DNA of 24,457 nucleotides from Burkholderiaceae bacterium (GTDB lineage: Bacteria > Pseudomonadota > Gammaproteobacteria > Burkholderiales > Burkholderiaceae), in NCBI GenBank assembly GCA_947457745.1, contig CANGWT010000005.1:1-24457 (forward strand), given 5' to 3'. The notes under the pieces are model-generated. The model saw only the letters and a list, made by a program, of their open reading frames with translations, was not told the DNA's origin and did not search any database. The first letter of the stretch is position 1, and each line of letters begins with the position of its first letter. Shown in pieces: positions 8,122 to 16,972 of the stretch. A program made the position numbers and the translations under genes.

Positions 8122-8156
8122 GGGGCTTGTTTTTTGAATATGAGCCCCCCTATATT
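8122..8156 (+). promoter_or_regulatory. candidate promoter of hfq-hflX-hflKC, sigma-32-like
   Basis: CTTGTT (8126-8131) and a C-run leading into TATATT (8145-8156) form a promoter-like element about 105 bases before hfq. Read as sigma-70 it is TTGTTT, 18 bases, TATATT. Read as heat-shock sigma-32 it is CTTG, about 15 bases, CCCC followed by TAT. GGGGC at 8122 and GCCCC at 8144 also make an inverted repeat. In E. coli hfq is known to have sigma-32 promoters. The same arrangement recurs without gaps at 21498-21532. No T-run follows the repeat, so a der terminator is unlikely. Confidence 0.5.
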
Positions 8157-8189
8157 GGATGTATGAAATGGTAGTTAGCGGTGCTGAGC

Positions 8190-8260
8190 AGTAAGTCATT
8201 TAATAAAAAAAGCAAGACTCCCAAAATAGCAGCAGCAAATAAAAACCATTAAGGAGCAGT
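8190..8260 (+). promoter_or_regulatory. A-rich hfq leader with AAGGAG ribosome binding site
   Basis: The leader contains A-rich stretches (AATAAAAAAAGCAAG, CAAATAAAAACC) just before AAGGAG and the hfq ATG. Hfq binds such ARN-type repeats through its distal face, and E. coli Hfq is known to repress its own translation, so this is a plausible autoregulatory site. Confidence 0.4.
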
Positions 8261-8503
8261 ATGAATAACAGCAAAATTCAATTACTACAGGATCCTTTCC
8301 TCAATGCCCTGCGCAAAGAGCATGTTCCCGTCTCCATCTATCTTGTTAATGGCATTAAGCTACAGGGTAATATTGAATCGTTTGATCAATACGTAGTCCT
8401 CTTGCGCAATACCGTAACTCAGATGGTCTACAAACACGCTATTTCTACAATTGTTCCTGCTCGTGCAGTGGAGTTCCGCACGGAAGAAGTTAGCTCTGTT
8501 TAA
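8261..8503 (+). CDS. hfq: RNA chaperone Hfq
   Basis: Hexameric Sm-like protein that binds small RNAs and mRNAs and mediates post-transcriptional control. The 80-aa protein has the Sm1 motif (VSIYLVNGIKLQGNIESFD) and the Sm2 motif with YKHAIST (Y57-K58-H59), and ends soon after the core, so it lacks the long disordered tail of the 102-aa E. coli protein. An AAGGAG site lies eight bases upstream of the ATG. The gene is followed by hflX in an overlapping frame, as in the conserved hfq-hflX-hflK-hflC arrangement. Control is probably by a stress promoter at 8122-8156 plus autoregulation through the A-rich leader. Confidence 0.98.
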   Translation: MNNSKIQLLQDPFLNALRKEHVPVSIYLVNGIKLQGNIESFDQYVVLLRNTVTQMVYKHAISTIVPARAVEFRTEEVSSV

Positions 8504-9737
8504 AACAGGTGTAGATGCGGCGCGTGCCGTTCTGGTTGGTGTCGACACAGGCCGCGAAGATTTTCCGGACAGCATGGCAGAGCTCTGCCTGCTTGCACAG
8601 AGTGCCGGCTCTATACCCATCGCTAGCGTGATTGCCCGCAAAGGTAAAGCGGATCCCGCTTTGTTTATTGGCTCAGGCAAAGCGAACGAAGTTAAAAAAG
8701 CGATGGAAGAGCAAGGTGCAGAATTAGTGATCTTTAACCATCCGCTTTCCCCAACCCAGCAACGTAATTTAGAGCGCCATATTGGCTTTCATGTGATGGA
8801 CCGCACGGGTCTGATTTTGGACATCTTTAGCCAAAGAGCGCAAAGTCATATTGGTAAAACTCAGGTCGAGCTAGCTCAGGTTCGCTATCGTATGTCTAGA
8901 TTAGTGCGTGCCTGGAGTCACCTAGAGCGTCAACGTGGTGGTATTGGTGTGCGTGGCGGCCCTGGTGAAACTCAGATGGAGTTAGATCGACGGATGCTGG
9001 CAACCAAGGCAAAACGTCTAGAGGCCGAGCTTGAAAAGCTTCAGCGCCAACAGAGAACCCAAAGAAGAGCCCGTAACCGCAGGGATGTTTTTTCAGTTTC
9101 GCTAGTGGGTTACACCAATGCCGGTAAATCTACTTTGTTTAATTCCCTTACAAAAGCAGGGACTTATGCGGCAGATCAGTTATTTGCAACCCTAGATACA
9201 ACCTCCCGTAAAGTCCATTTAGACGGCGTGGGTTCAATTGTGGTTTCCGATACAGTGGGATTTATCCGTGAGTTACCTCACCAGTTGGTGGAGGCATTCA
9301 GGGCCACCTTGGATGAAACCATTCATGCAGATCTGATTCTGCACGTGATTGACGCTTGTAGCCCGGTCGCAAGGGAGCAAAAGGCTGAAGTAGAAGCTGT
9401 TTTGCGGGAAATTGGGGCTGATGATATCCCCCGAATCGAGATCATGAACAAGATTGATCAGATGCCCCAGACTTTTATGGAAGGGGCGGTCCTAGTGCGC
9501 GATTCCGAGGGAATTCCTAGCCAGGTTTTCCTTTCCGCCAAGACTGGCCAGGGCCTTGATTTATTGCGATCAGCCCTTGCTGAATGCTCTCAAATGACTG
9601 ATAGAATAAGGGTCGAGCATAATCGTGCCAAAGTTCAAATGAACCTAGACGAGTTTTTAGCTCCTTTACCAGAACGACCAGAAACTTCCGAATTTAATCC
9701 GATTCCTAACCGTAAGTACTCACCAAACGATGCGTAA
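8463..9737 (+). CDS. hflX: ribosome-splitting GTPase HflX
   Basis: GTPase that binds and splits stalled or heat-damaged 70S ribosomes. It has the HflX N-terminal domain (about residues 15-190) with the glycine-rich GIGVRGGPGETQMELDRR linker, then a G domain with GYTNAGKST (about 215-223), DTVGFI and NKID. Conserved sequence starts at AARAVLVGVD, encoded from about 8517. The reading frame stays open through the end of hfq, and no ATG is available before residue 40. Possible starts are TTG 8451, GTG 8463 (used here) and CTG 8496, the last with GGAAG upstream. All make the gene overlap hfq, so coupled translation is expected. The stop overlaps hflK by eight bases. Confidence 0.93.
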   Translation: MQWSSARKKLALFKTGVDAARAVLVGVDTGREDFPDSMAELCLLAQSAGSIPIASVIARKGKADPALFIGSGKANEVKKAMEEQGAELVIFNHPLSPTQQRNLERHIGFHVMDRTGLILDIFSQRAQSHIGKTQVELAQVRYRMSRLVRAWSHLERQRGGIGVRGGPGETQMELDRRMLATKAKRLEAELEKLQRQQRTQRRARNRRDVFSVSLVGYTNAGKSTLFNSLTKAGTYAADQLFATLDTTSRKVHLDGVGSIVVSDTVGFIRELPHQLVEAFRATLDETIHADLILHVIDACSPVAREQKAEVEAVLREIGADDIPRIEIMNKIDQMPQTFMEGAVLVRDSEGIPSQVFLSAKTGQGLDLLRSALAECSQMTDRIRVEHNRAKVQMNLDEFLAPLPERPETSEFNPIPNRKYSPNDA

Positions 9738-11229
9738 ATTTCTCGAACTGTTTTCGGTCAATGATCCAGGCTGGGGTAACAGTCAACCAGGTAGTGGATC
9801 CAAAGATGCTAAAGAGGGTCAAGGCTCTGATCAGGCTCCAAAAGTAGATCCTGCTAATCCAGGGTCGGATAAGCCTGTTGAAACTCAACCTCAAAATCAG
9901 CCTGCACGACCAAATGGTCCTCCAGACTTAGATGAGTTATGGCGCGACTTTAATGATCGCCTGAGCGGTATTTTTGGCGGTAAGAAAAAGCCAGGCTCCG
10001 CATCAAGCGCACCAGCAAATAAGCCGAATAGCACTGATATTCCTCCGCCATCGCAGCGTGGTAATGGTGGCGGTAATGGCGGTGGCTTCAATGCGCCTAA
10101 CTTTAATTTCACCAACCCCTTTGGATCTAAAGTCACGGTGCTCATGGCTGCGGGCGGTGTAGTGCTACTGTGGATTTTTAGTGGTTTCTACATTATTCAA
10201 GAAGGCCAGTCGGGCGTGGTCACTACGTTTGGTAAGTATGCTTACACCGCAGGCCCTGGTATTAACTGGCGCATGCCTTGGCCTGTGCAAACTGAGCAAA
10301 TTGTTAACGTCTCCGGTGTGCGTTCTGTCGAAGTTGGTCGTTCTGTTTTGATTAAAGCAACCAATCAAAAAGATACTTCCATGCTCACGGAAGATGAAAA
10401 TATTATTGATGTGCGTTTCGCAGTTCAGTACCGCCTAAAAGATCCAACCGATTACTTGTTTAACAATCGCGATCCCGATACCACTGTGGTGCAAGCTGCA
10501 GAAACTGCAGTGCGTGAAATTGTGGCGCGTAGCAAGATGGATACTGTTTTGTACGAAGGCCGTGAAAAGATTGCGATTGATTTAGCTGCCTCAATACAGA
10601 AAATCCTGGATAGCTATAAAACTGGTATTTATGTAACGAGCGTTACTGTTCAAAACGTTCAGCCACCTGAGCAAGTGCAAGCTGCATTTGATGATGCTGT
10701 TAAGGCAGGTCAAGATCAGGAGCGCCTTAAGAGTGAAGGTCAGGCATATGCAAACGACATCATTCCACGCGCAAAGGGCACGGCTGATCGACTCATTCAA
10801 GAGGCTGAAGGTTATAAGTCTAGGGTGGTTGCAACAGCAGAGGGTGATGCAAACCGCTTTAAGCAGGTATTGACTGAGTACGCTAAAGCGCCAGGTGTGA
10901 CTCGCGATCGTATGTATATCGATAGCATGCGCGAGATGTATAACAACGTGTCTAAAGTTTTAGTAGACACCACCAAGAGCAACAGCATGTTGTATTTACC
11001 TCTCGATAAAATCATCGCTCAAGTAAGCGCAGAAAGCGCGCAAGTCGCTACTGGTCAGGCGTCAGCTTCGACCCCTACTGGGTCTGTGACAGTGGGAGGT
11101 GCCACAGGTAATCCAGCAGCCCCATTTAGCAACAATACAACTAGCCCAAGCCCAAGCAACACCTCTGGCATTGGTGCTTCCGAAAAACGCGACGGCCTGA
11201 GAAACCGTGATAGAGGGGATGCAAGATAA
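9730..11229 (+). CDS. hflK: FtsH protease modulator subunit HflK
   Basis: Inner-membrane SPFH/prohibitin protein that forms a large cage with HflC around FtsH and limits access of membrane substrates. The 499-aa protein has a long Pro/Gly/Gln-rich cytoplasmic N-terminus (to about residue 130, with the conserved PPDLDELWRDFNDRL segment and a GNGGGNGGG run). One membrane segment follows (about 135-155), then an SPFH domain beginning IIQEGQSGVVTTFGKY, a coiled coil (ERLKSEGQAYANDIIPRAKG) and a Ser/Thr/Pro/Asn-rich C-tail of roughly 75 residues. It is longer than the 419-aa E. coli protein at both ends. The start overlaps the hflX stop and the stop overlaps the hflC ATG, so HflK and HflC are made in a coupled way. 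Confidence 0.96.
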   Translation: MRKFLELFSVNDPGWGNSQPGSGSKDAKEGQGSDQAPKVDPANPGSDKPVETQPQNQPARPNGPPDLDELWRDFNDRLSGIFGGKKKPGSASSAPANKPNSTDIPPPSQRGNGGGNGGGFNAPNFNFTNPFGSKVTVLMAAGGVVLLWIFSGFYIIQEGQSGVVTTFGKYAYTAGPGINWRMPWPVQTEQIVNVSGVRSVEVGRSVLIKATNQKDTSMLTEDENIIDVRFAVQYRLKDPTDYLFNNRDPDTTVVQAAETAVREIVARSKMDTVLYEGREKIAIDLAASIQKILDSYKTGIYVTSVTVQNVQPPEQVQAAFDDAVKAGQDQERLKSEGQAYANDIIPRAKGTADRLIQEAEGYKSRVVATAEGDANRFKQVLTEYAKAPGVTRDRMYIDSMREMYNNVSKVLVDTTKSNSMLYLPLDKIIAQVSAESAQVATGQASASTPTGSVTVGGATGNPAAPFSNNTTSPSPSNTSGIGASEKRDGLRNRDRGDAR

Positions 11230-12101
11230 TGAATGCAAATCGTCTCTTAGCCGCTATTGCTGGCCTGATTGGCCTTCTCTATGTTCTGGCTTCAAGTATT
11301 TTTGTAGTGGATCAGCGTAACTTTGCTGTGGTGTTTTCATTTGGGCAAATTGTGCGCGTGATTGAGCAGCCTGGCTTGCAAGTGAAGCTGCCAGCGCCTT
11401 TTGAAAACGTGCGCTTCTTTGATCGTCGTATTTTGACTATTGATACCCCAGAAGCAGAGCGCTTTATTACCTCTGAAAAGAAAAATCTCTTGGTAGATTC
11501 TTATGTCAAGTGGCGTATTGTTGACCCCCGCAAGTTCTTTGTCAGTTTTAAGGGTGATGAACGCTTGGCACAAGATCGCTTAACTCAGTTAGTGCGCTCT
11601 GCCTTGAACGAAGAGTTCACTAAACGCACAGTTAGAGAGATTATTTCAGACCAACGTGAGCAAGTAATGCAGGGTATTCGTAAAAAAGTAGCTGATGATG
11701 CCTCTGATATTGGTGTTGAAATCGTTGACGTTCGCCTCAAGCGAGTAGATCTATTGGCTGAAATCAGTGACTCTGTTTACAGGCGGATGGAGGCGGAGCG
11801 TAAACGCGTCGCCAATGAGCTACGTTCCACAGGTGCTGCAGAGTCAGACAAGATTCGAGCTAATGCAGAGCGTCAGCGTGACACTATTTTGGCTGAAGCC
11901 TATCGTGAAGCGCAGAAAATTAAAGGTTCTGGTGATGCCACTGCTACTGCTTTGTATGCCGATGCATTTGGACGTGACCCGCAGTTCGCACAGTTCTATC
12001 AGAGTCTCCAGGCCTACCGAAGTTCCTTTAAAGATAAGAAGGACGTCATGGTGCTTGAGCCTAATGGTGAATTCTTTAAATTCATGCACAAAAAAAACTA
12101 A
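11229..12101 (+). CDS. hflC: FtsH protease modulator subunit HflC
   Basis: Partner of HflK in the periplasmic HflKC cage that modulates FtsH. The 290-aa protein has an N-terminal membrane anchor (about residues 5-27, LLAAIAGLIGLLYVLASSIF), an SPFH domain starting VVDQRNFAVVFSFGQIVRV, the RVDLLAEISDSVYRRMEAER segment, and a coiled coil (ANAERQRDTILAEAYREAQK). Its length fits the family (334 aa in E. coli, shorter in betaproteobacteria). The ATG shares one base with the hflK stop. The small DUF2065/YjeT gene that often follows hflC is absent, and hisZ starts 18 bases later. Confidence 0.96.
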   Translation: MNANRLLAAIAGLIGLLYVLASSIFVVDQRNFAVVFSFGQIVRVIEQPGLQVKLPAPFENVRFFDRRILTIDTPEAERFITSEKKNLLVDSYVKWRIVDPRKFFVSFKGDERLAQDRLTQLVRSALNEEFTKRTVREIISDQREQVMQGIRKKVADDASDIGVEIVDVRLKRVDLLAEISDSVYRRMEAERKRVANELRSTGAAESDKIRANAERQRDTILAEAYREAQKIKGSGDATATALYADAFGRDPQFAQFYQSLQAYRSSFKDKKDVMVLEPNGEFFKFMHKKN

Positions 12102-12119
12102 GAGTGAATATTTCAAATC

Positions 12120-13283
12120 ATGAATCGCTGGTTACTTCCTGAGGATATTGCTGATGTTTTACCAGCCGAGGCTCGTAAAGTCGAGACTCTGCGTCGTGCT
12201 ATTTTGGATTTGTATCAGTCCTATGGCTATGAGCTAGTTGCCCCTCCTATATTGGAGTTCTTAGATTCTTTGCTCACAGGTACTGGTTCAGATCTGAATT
12301 TACAAACATTTAAATTGGTCGATCAGTTGTCTGGCCGTACATTAGGCCTGCGTGCCGATATGACTCCGCAAGTTGCTCGTATTGATGCGCACTTACTCAA
12401 TCGTAAAGGTGTAACCCGGCTTTGCTACGCAGGATCTGTTGCTCATGCGCGCACACCAGTAGGTAGCTCTGCTCGTGAAGAGTTGCAACTTGGCGCAGAG
12501 ATTTATGGATGCGCTACTTGGGAAGCCGATTTCGAGGCCGTTACTTTACTGCTGCAAACTTTGCGTGTGGCAGGGCTAAATAAGATATATCTCGATCTTT
12601 CGCATGCGGGCGTGCTTGAAGGAATTCTGGATGGGCAAGTCAAGGAGAAGGGTGAGGTTGAGGCCCTGTATGGCTTGCTACAAAGCAAGGATCGACCACG
12701 TTTGGCGATCTGGGCTAAATCACTGCCAGCAAAATCTGCGCAAGCCCTAATGGCCCTTACTGAATTAAATGGCCCTTGTGCGCAAGTATTGGCTGGCGCT
12801 AGAAAGTCTTTGCCGAAACATCAATTGATTGATGAGGCCTTGGCTCAATTAGAAAACTTGGCTGCAGCAACTGATGCTCTCCCAGGCAACGTTGAGATCA
12901 GTATCGATCTGGCAGATTTGCGCGGATATCAATATCACAGTGGTGTGATGTTCGCAGCTTATGTTGATCAGTTGCCACAACCAATCGCTAGAGGTGGTAG
13001 ATACGATCACGTTGGTCAAGCATTTGGACGCTCCCGTCCTGCTACTGGCTTTTCAATGGATTTATTGACTCTGGCCAACCTTACGCCTTTGGCGCAAAGA
13101 CGGCCCGCTATCGTAGCGCCTTGGACTCTAGAGGCTGACCTAGCTAACAAGATTACCGAATTGCGCGATGCTGGTGAAGTGGTCATCCAAGCGCTTGGCG
13201 GTGATGACGTAGAAACCGCTGAATATCTTTGTGATCGTGAGTTAGTAAAGCAAAATAGCTCATGGGTAGTAAAAAAGAAGTAA
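12120..13283 (+). CDS. hisZ: ATP phosphoribosyltransferase regulatory subunit HisZ
   Basis: HisRS-like protein without charging activity that combines with short-form HisG to make the first enzyme of histidine synthesis sensitive to histidine. The 387-aa protein begins MNRWLLPEDIADVLPAEARK, typical of betaproteobacterial HisZ. It has a class II synthetase-like core (LRADMTPQVARIDAHLL, ARGGRYDHVGQAFG) but lacks the full motif 2 and the C-terminal anticodon-binding domain seen in hisS at 3528. The window thus encodes both paralogues. HisZ presence implies a short HisG elsewhere. The gene follows hflC closely and precedes purA, as in other Burkholderiales. Confidence 0.95.
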   Translation: MNRWLLPEDIADVLPAEARKVETLRRAILDLYQSYGYELVAPPILEFLDSLLTGTGSDLNLQTFKLVDQLSGRTLGLRADMTPQVARIDAHLLNRKGVTRLCYAGSVAHARTPVGSSAREELQLGAEIYGCATWEADFEAVTLLLQTLRVAGLNKIYLDLSHAGVLEGILDGQVKEKGEVEALYGLLQSKDRPRLAIWAKSLPAKSAQALMALTELNGPCAQVLAGARKSLPKHQLIDEALAQLENLAAATDALPGNVEISIDLADLRGYQYHSGVMFAAYVDQLPQPIARGGRYDHVGQAFGRSRPATGFSMDLLTLANLTPLAQRRPAIVAPWTLEADLANKITELRDAGEVVIQALGGDDVETAEYLCDRELVKQNSSWVVKKK

Positions 13284-13333
13284 ACGCTTTATGAACAACA
13301 CATTAATTCTGTAATTATCTTTTGGATTTCATT

Positions 13334-14674
13334 ATGTCTTCAAAGCAACAAGCTCATGGTCGTAACGTCGTTGTCATTGGTACCCAGTGGGGTGACGAGG
13401 GCAAGGGCAAAGTAGTCGATTGGTTAACTGACCATGCTCAAGCGGTTGTGCGTTTTCAGGGTGGGCATAATGCTGGCCACACGCTGATTATTGGCGATAA
13501 AAAAACAATTTTGCGTCTGATTCCTTCTGGAATCATGCACAAGAACGTGATTTGTTATATTGGTAATGGTGTAGTGCTTTCTCCAGAAGCCCTCTTTAAA
13601 GAAATTGGTGAGTTGGAAGCTGCTGGACTAGATGTTCAATCTCGCTTAAAGATTTCTGAAGCAACAACGTTAATCTTGCCTTATCACGTTGCGATTGATC
13701 ATGCCCGTGAGAAAAAGCGTGGCAATGCCAAGATTGGGACAACTGGTCGCGGTATCGGGCCAGCCTATGAAGATAAGGTAGCCCGACGTGCCCTACGCGT
13801 TCAAGATTTGTTTTATCCGGAAAAGTTTGCTGTGCAATTGCGTGAGAACTTGGAGTATCACAACTTCATGCTCACAAACTACTATGGAGCTGAGCCAGTT
13901 GACTACCAAAAGACTTTAGAAGAGGCCATGTCTTATGCAGGACGTATTAAGCCGATGGTGGTGGATGTCTCTAGTGCTTTGTATGCAGCAGAGCAAGCTG
14001 GCCAAAATTTGTTATTCGAAGGTGCGCAAGGCACTTTGTTGGACATTGATCATGGCACCTACCCGTACGTGACTTCCAGTAACTGTGTGGCTGGTAATGC
14101 TGCAGCAGGATCTGGCGTTGGCCCGGATTCACTGCAATATATTTTAGGTATTACTAAGGCCTACTGCACGCGTGTTGGCGCTGGCCCGTTTCCAAGTGAG
14201 TTGTATGACTTTGATAACCCAGCTAAGCAAGATCCAGTTGGCATCCGTTTAGCTGAGGTGGGCAAAGAGTTTGGTTCTGTCACCGGTCGTCCACGTCGGA
14301 CTGGTTGGTTGGATGCCGCTGCACTGAAGCGTTCTATTCAGATCAACGGCCTATCTGGCTTGTGTATTACCAAGCTTGACGTGTTGGACGGCTTTGAGAC
14401 TATTCGTCTTTGTGTGGGTTATACCCTCGATGGTCAAAAATTAGATGTATTACCGCGTGGCGCTGAAGCTGTTACGCATTGCGAACCAATTTATGAGGAT
14501 TTCCCAGGTTGGAAGGGAACGACTTTTGGTATTCGTGAATGGGACAAACTCCCAATAGAGGCACAGAAGTTCCTGCGTCGTATCGAAGAAGTTGCAGGAA
14601 AGCCGATCGCCATGGTCTCAACAGGACCGGAGCGCGATGAAACGATTCTTCTACAACATCCATTCAAAGGTTAA
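13334..14674 (+). CDS. purA: adenylosuccinate synthetase
   Basis: Joins IMP and aspartate using GTP, the first committed step to AMP. The 446-aa protein has the GTP-binding loop GDEGKGK (residues 20-26) with the catalytic Asp21, and GGHNAGHT with the catalytic His49. It also has KRGNAKIGTTGRGIGPAYEDK and the C-terminal STGPERDET region. I chose ATG 13334 because the in-frame TTG at 13322 would add only four unconserved residues and has no better ribosome binding site. The order hflC-hisZ-purA is conserved in betaproteobacteria. No intrinsic terminator is visible before the malate synthase gene, 60 bases downstream. Confidence 0.97.
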   Translation: MSSKQQAHGRNVVVIGTQWGDEGKGKVVDWLTDHAQAVVRFQGGHNAGHTLIIGDKKTILRLIPSGIMHKNVICYIGNGVVLSPEALFKEIGELEAAGLDVQSRLKISEATTLILPYHVAIDHAREKKRGNAKIGTTGRGIGPAYEDKVARRALRVQDLFYPEKFAVQLRENLEYHNFMLTNYYGAEPVDYQKTLEEAMSYAGRIKPMVVDVSSALYAAEQAGQNLLFEGAQGTLLDIDHGTYPYVTSSNCVAGNAAAGSGVGPDSLQYILGITKAYCTRVGAGPFPSELYDFDNPAKQDPVGIRLAEVGKEFGSVTGRPRRTGWLDAAALKRSIQINGLSGLCITKLDVLDGFETIRLCVGYTLDGQKLDVLPRGAEAVTHCEPIYEDFPGWKGTTFGIREWDKLPIEAQKFLRRIEEVAGKPIAMVSTGPERDETILLQHPFKG

Positions 14675-14704
14675 TTGATTACTTCCTTATTAACTTTTTA
14701 TATT
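14675..14704 (+). promoter_or_regulatory. candidate sigma-70 promoter of malate synthase G
   Basis: TTGATT (14675-14680) and TATATT (14699-14704) are 18 bases apart in an AT-rich 60-base gap after purA. A start near 14711 would leave a leader of about 24 bases before the ATG at 14735. The -35 box begins one base after the purA stop. Confidence 0.55.
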
Positions 14705-14734
14705 TAATTTACATATCAGCTTTGGGATTTAGAA

Positions 14735-16951
14735 ATGACTGCACGTACACAATGTAATGGCCTTCAAGTGGCTACCCCGCTTTATCGTTTTATTGAAGAC
14801 AAAGTCTTACCTGGCACTGGGATTAAAAGTGCAGACTTTTGGAAAGGTTTTGACGAGATCGTTAAAGATTTGAGTCCAAAAAATGAAGTATTACTAGCTA
14901 AGCGTGATCGCTTGCAATTGGATTTAGATAAATGGCATCAAGCCAACCCTGGTCCAATTAAAGATATGCCTGCTTACCGCAAGTACTTGAAGGAAATTGC
15001 CTATATTGATGATGTGCCTGCCAAAGTTTTGGCTAGCACTCAGAATGTGGATGACGAACTGGCTCTCCAAGCTGGTCCTCAGCTGGTTGTTCCAGTACTC
15101 AATGCACGCTATGCCTTAAATGCTGCAAATGCGCGTTGGGGCTCTTTATATGATGCCTTGTATGGCACAGATGTTATTTCTGAAGAAGATGGTGCTACCA
15201 AAGCGGGAGCCTACAACCCAATTCGTGGTGCTAAGGTAGTTGCCTATGCACGTCAGTTTTTGGATCAAGCAGCTCCTTTGGCTAAAGCCTCTTATAGCGA
15301 TGTAGTTGCCTACACCGTGGTAGACAAAAAACTATCCGTGAAGTTAAAAGACGGCAGTACAGCGGGTTTGATTGATGAGAAACAGTTTGTTGGTTACCAA
15401 GGCGATGCCTCTACACCATCATCAATTTTATTGCGCAATCATGGTATTCATATTGATATCCAAATTGATAAGACTAAAACCATTGGTGCTTCTGATTTAG
15501 CGGGCGTAAATGATGTGGTGCTTGAAGCTGCGCTCTCAACCATTTTGGATCTAGAAGACTCAGTGGCAGTGGTTGACGCCGATGACAAGGTACTTGCTTA
15601 TGAGAATTGGTTGGGCATCCTCAAAGGTACCTTGGTTGAAGAAGTTAGCAAAGGTGGCAAGACTTTTACTCGCACACTCAACCCAGATCGCAAATACTCT
15701 GCAGGCATTGGCGCTGTCAATGCTAAAGATGGCATTGTTACTTTGCATGGTCGATCACTTTTGTTTCTACGTAATGTTGGTCACTTGATGACTAACCCAG
15801 CTATCATTACTGGCGAAGGCAAGGAAATCTACGAAGGTATCTTAGATGCAGTCGTGACTGTGTTGATTGCCTTGTATGACATCAATCGCCCAGCGACTCA
15901 GACTATTGGTAATACGCGTAAAGGCTCGGTCTATATTGTTAAGCCAAAAATGCATAGCGCAGAAGAAGTGGCATTTGCTGGCGAGCTCTTTGGTCGGGTT
16001 GAGAAATTACTGGGTTTACCCGAGAACACAGTCAAATTGGGCATCATGGATGAAGAGCGCCGTATGAGCGTCAATATTAAAGCTGCCATTGCTGCAGCTG
16101 GTGCTCGCGTTGCCTTTATTAATACAGGATTCTTAGACCGCACTGGCGATGAAATGCATACCGGCATGTATGGCGGCGCTATGGTTCGCAAAGGTAGGAT
16201 GAAGATTGCTAAGTGGTTCGGAGCTTATGAGCGCCGTAATGTGTTGGCAGGCTTAGATTGTGGCTTACGTGGTCGTGCACAGATTGGCAAGGGCATGTGG
16301 CCTGCTCCAGACCTCATGAAAGAAATGGTAGAGCAAAAAGGTGCACACCCTCAAGCTGGAGCCAATACCGCTTGGGTACCATCGCCTACTGCCGCCACTT
16401 TGCATGCAATGCACTATCACCAAGTCGATGTGGCAAAGATCCAAGAGGATATGGAGAAACAAGATACTGCAGCGGAGTATGAAGCCTTAACCGACGAGCT
16501 CTTAACTGTGCCAATTGCGCTGTATCCCGATTGGACTAAAGAGGAGATTCGCGAATCCCTCAATAATAATTGCCAAGGCATTCTGGGTTATGTAGTTCGC
16601 TGGATTGACCAAGGTGTTGGTTGCTCTAAGGTGCCTGATATTTATAACGTAGGTTTAATGGAAGATCGCGCAACATTACGTATTTCTAGTCAGCACATTG
16701 CCAACTGGTTACTGCACAAGTATGTCAGCAAACCCGAAGTAGAGGAAGCTTTGCAACGCATGGCTACTATTGTTGATAATCAAAATGCCGGCGATCCCTT
16801 ATACAAGCCAATGATGCCAAACTATAAGGATTCATACGCCTTTCAAGCTGCAAGTGATCTGATCTTTAAGGGTCTTGAGCAGCCAAATGGATATACCGAA
16901 CCCCTGCTGCATGCTTGGCGTTTGAAGGTCAAGCAGGCTCAAGCAAAATAA
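14735..16951 (+). CDS. glcB: malate synthase G
   Basis: Condenses glyoxylate with acetyl-CoA to form malate, in the glyoxylate or glycolate route. The 738-aa length matches isoform G (723 aa in E. coli) and not the shorter isoform A. Conserved segments include GRSLLFLRNVGHLMTNPA with the catalytic arginine (R340, equivalent to R338 of E. coli), GIMDEERRMSVNIKAA, FLDRTGDEMHTGMYGG and CGLRGRAQIGKGMWPAPD. GCSKVPDIYNVGLMEDRATL carries C630 and D644, equivalent to C617 and the catalytic D631. It appears to be a single-gene unit, with its own promoter candidate and a strong terminator 20 bases after the stop. No isocitrate lyase or glycolate oxidase gene is in view. Confidence 0.97.
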   Translation: MTARTQCNGLQVATPLYRFIEDKVLPGTGIKSADFWKGFDEIVKDLSPKNEVLLAKRDRLQLDLDKWHQANPGPIKDMPAYRKYLKEIAYIDDVPAKVLASTQNVDDELALQAGPQLVVPVLNARYALNAANARWGSLYDALYGTDVISEEDGATKAGAYNPIRGAKVVAYARQFLDQAAPLAKASYSDVVAYTVVDKKLSVKLKDGSTAGLIDEKQFVGYQGDASTPSSILLRNHGIHIDIQIDKTKTIGASDLAGVNDVVLEAALSTILDLEDSVAVVDADDKVLAYENWLGILKGTLVEEVSKGGKTFTRTLNPDRKYSAGIGAVNAKDGIVTLHGRSLLFLRNVGHLMTNPAIITGEGKEIYEGILDAVVTVLIALYDINRPATQTIGNTRKGSVYIVKPKMHSAEEVAFAGELFGRVEKLLGLPENTVKLGIMDEERRMSVNIKAAIAAAGARVAFINTGFLDRTGDEMHTGMYGGAMVRKGRMKIAKWFGAYERRNVLAGLDCGLRGRAQIGKGMWPAPDLMKEMVEQKGAHPQAGANTAWVPSPTAATLHAMHYHQVDVAKIQEDMEKQDTAAEYEALTDELLTVPIALYPDWTKEEIRESLNNNCQGILGYVVRWIDQGVGCSKVPDIYNVGLMEDRATLRISSQHIANWLLHKYVSKPEVEEALQRMATIVDNQNAGDPLYKPMMPNYKDSYAFQAASDLIFKGLEQPNGYTEPLLHAWRLKVKQAQAK

Positions 16952-16972
16952 TCGTTTGCTAGTTTCAATATG

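Noticed and set aside
8122..8148. GGGGCT/AGCCCC inverted repeat as a der terminator
   Set aside because: There is no T-run after either arm, the loop is long, and the repeat fits better as part of a promoter-like element repeated at 21498.
14671..14734. Intrinsic terminator between purA and malate synthase G
   Set aside because: The gap is AT-rich but no stem followed by a T-run is visible, so read-through from purA cannot be excluded.
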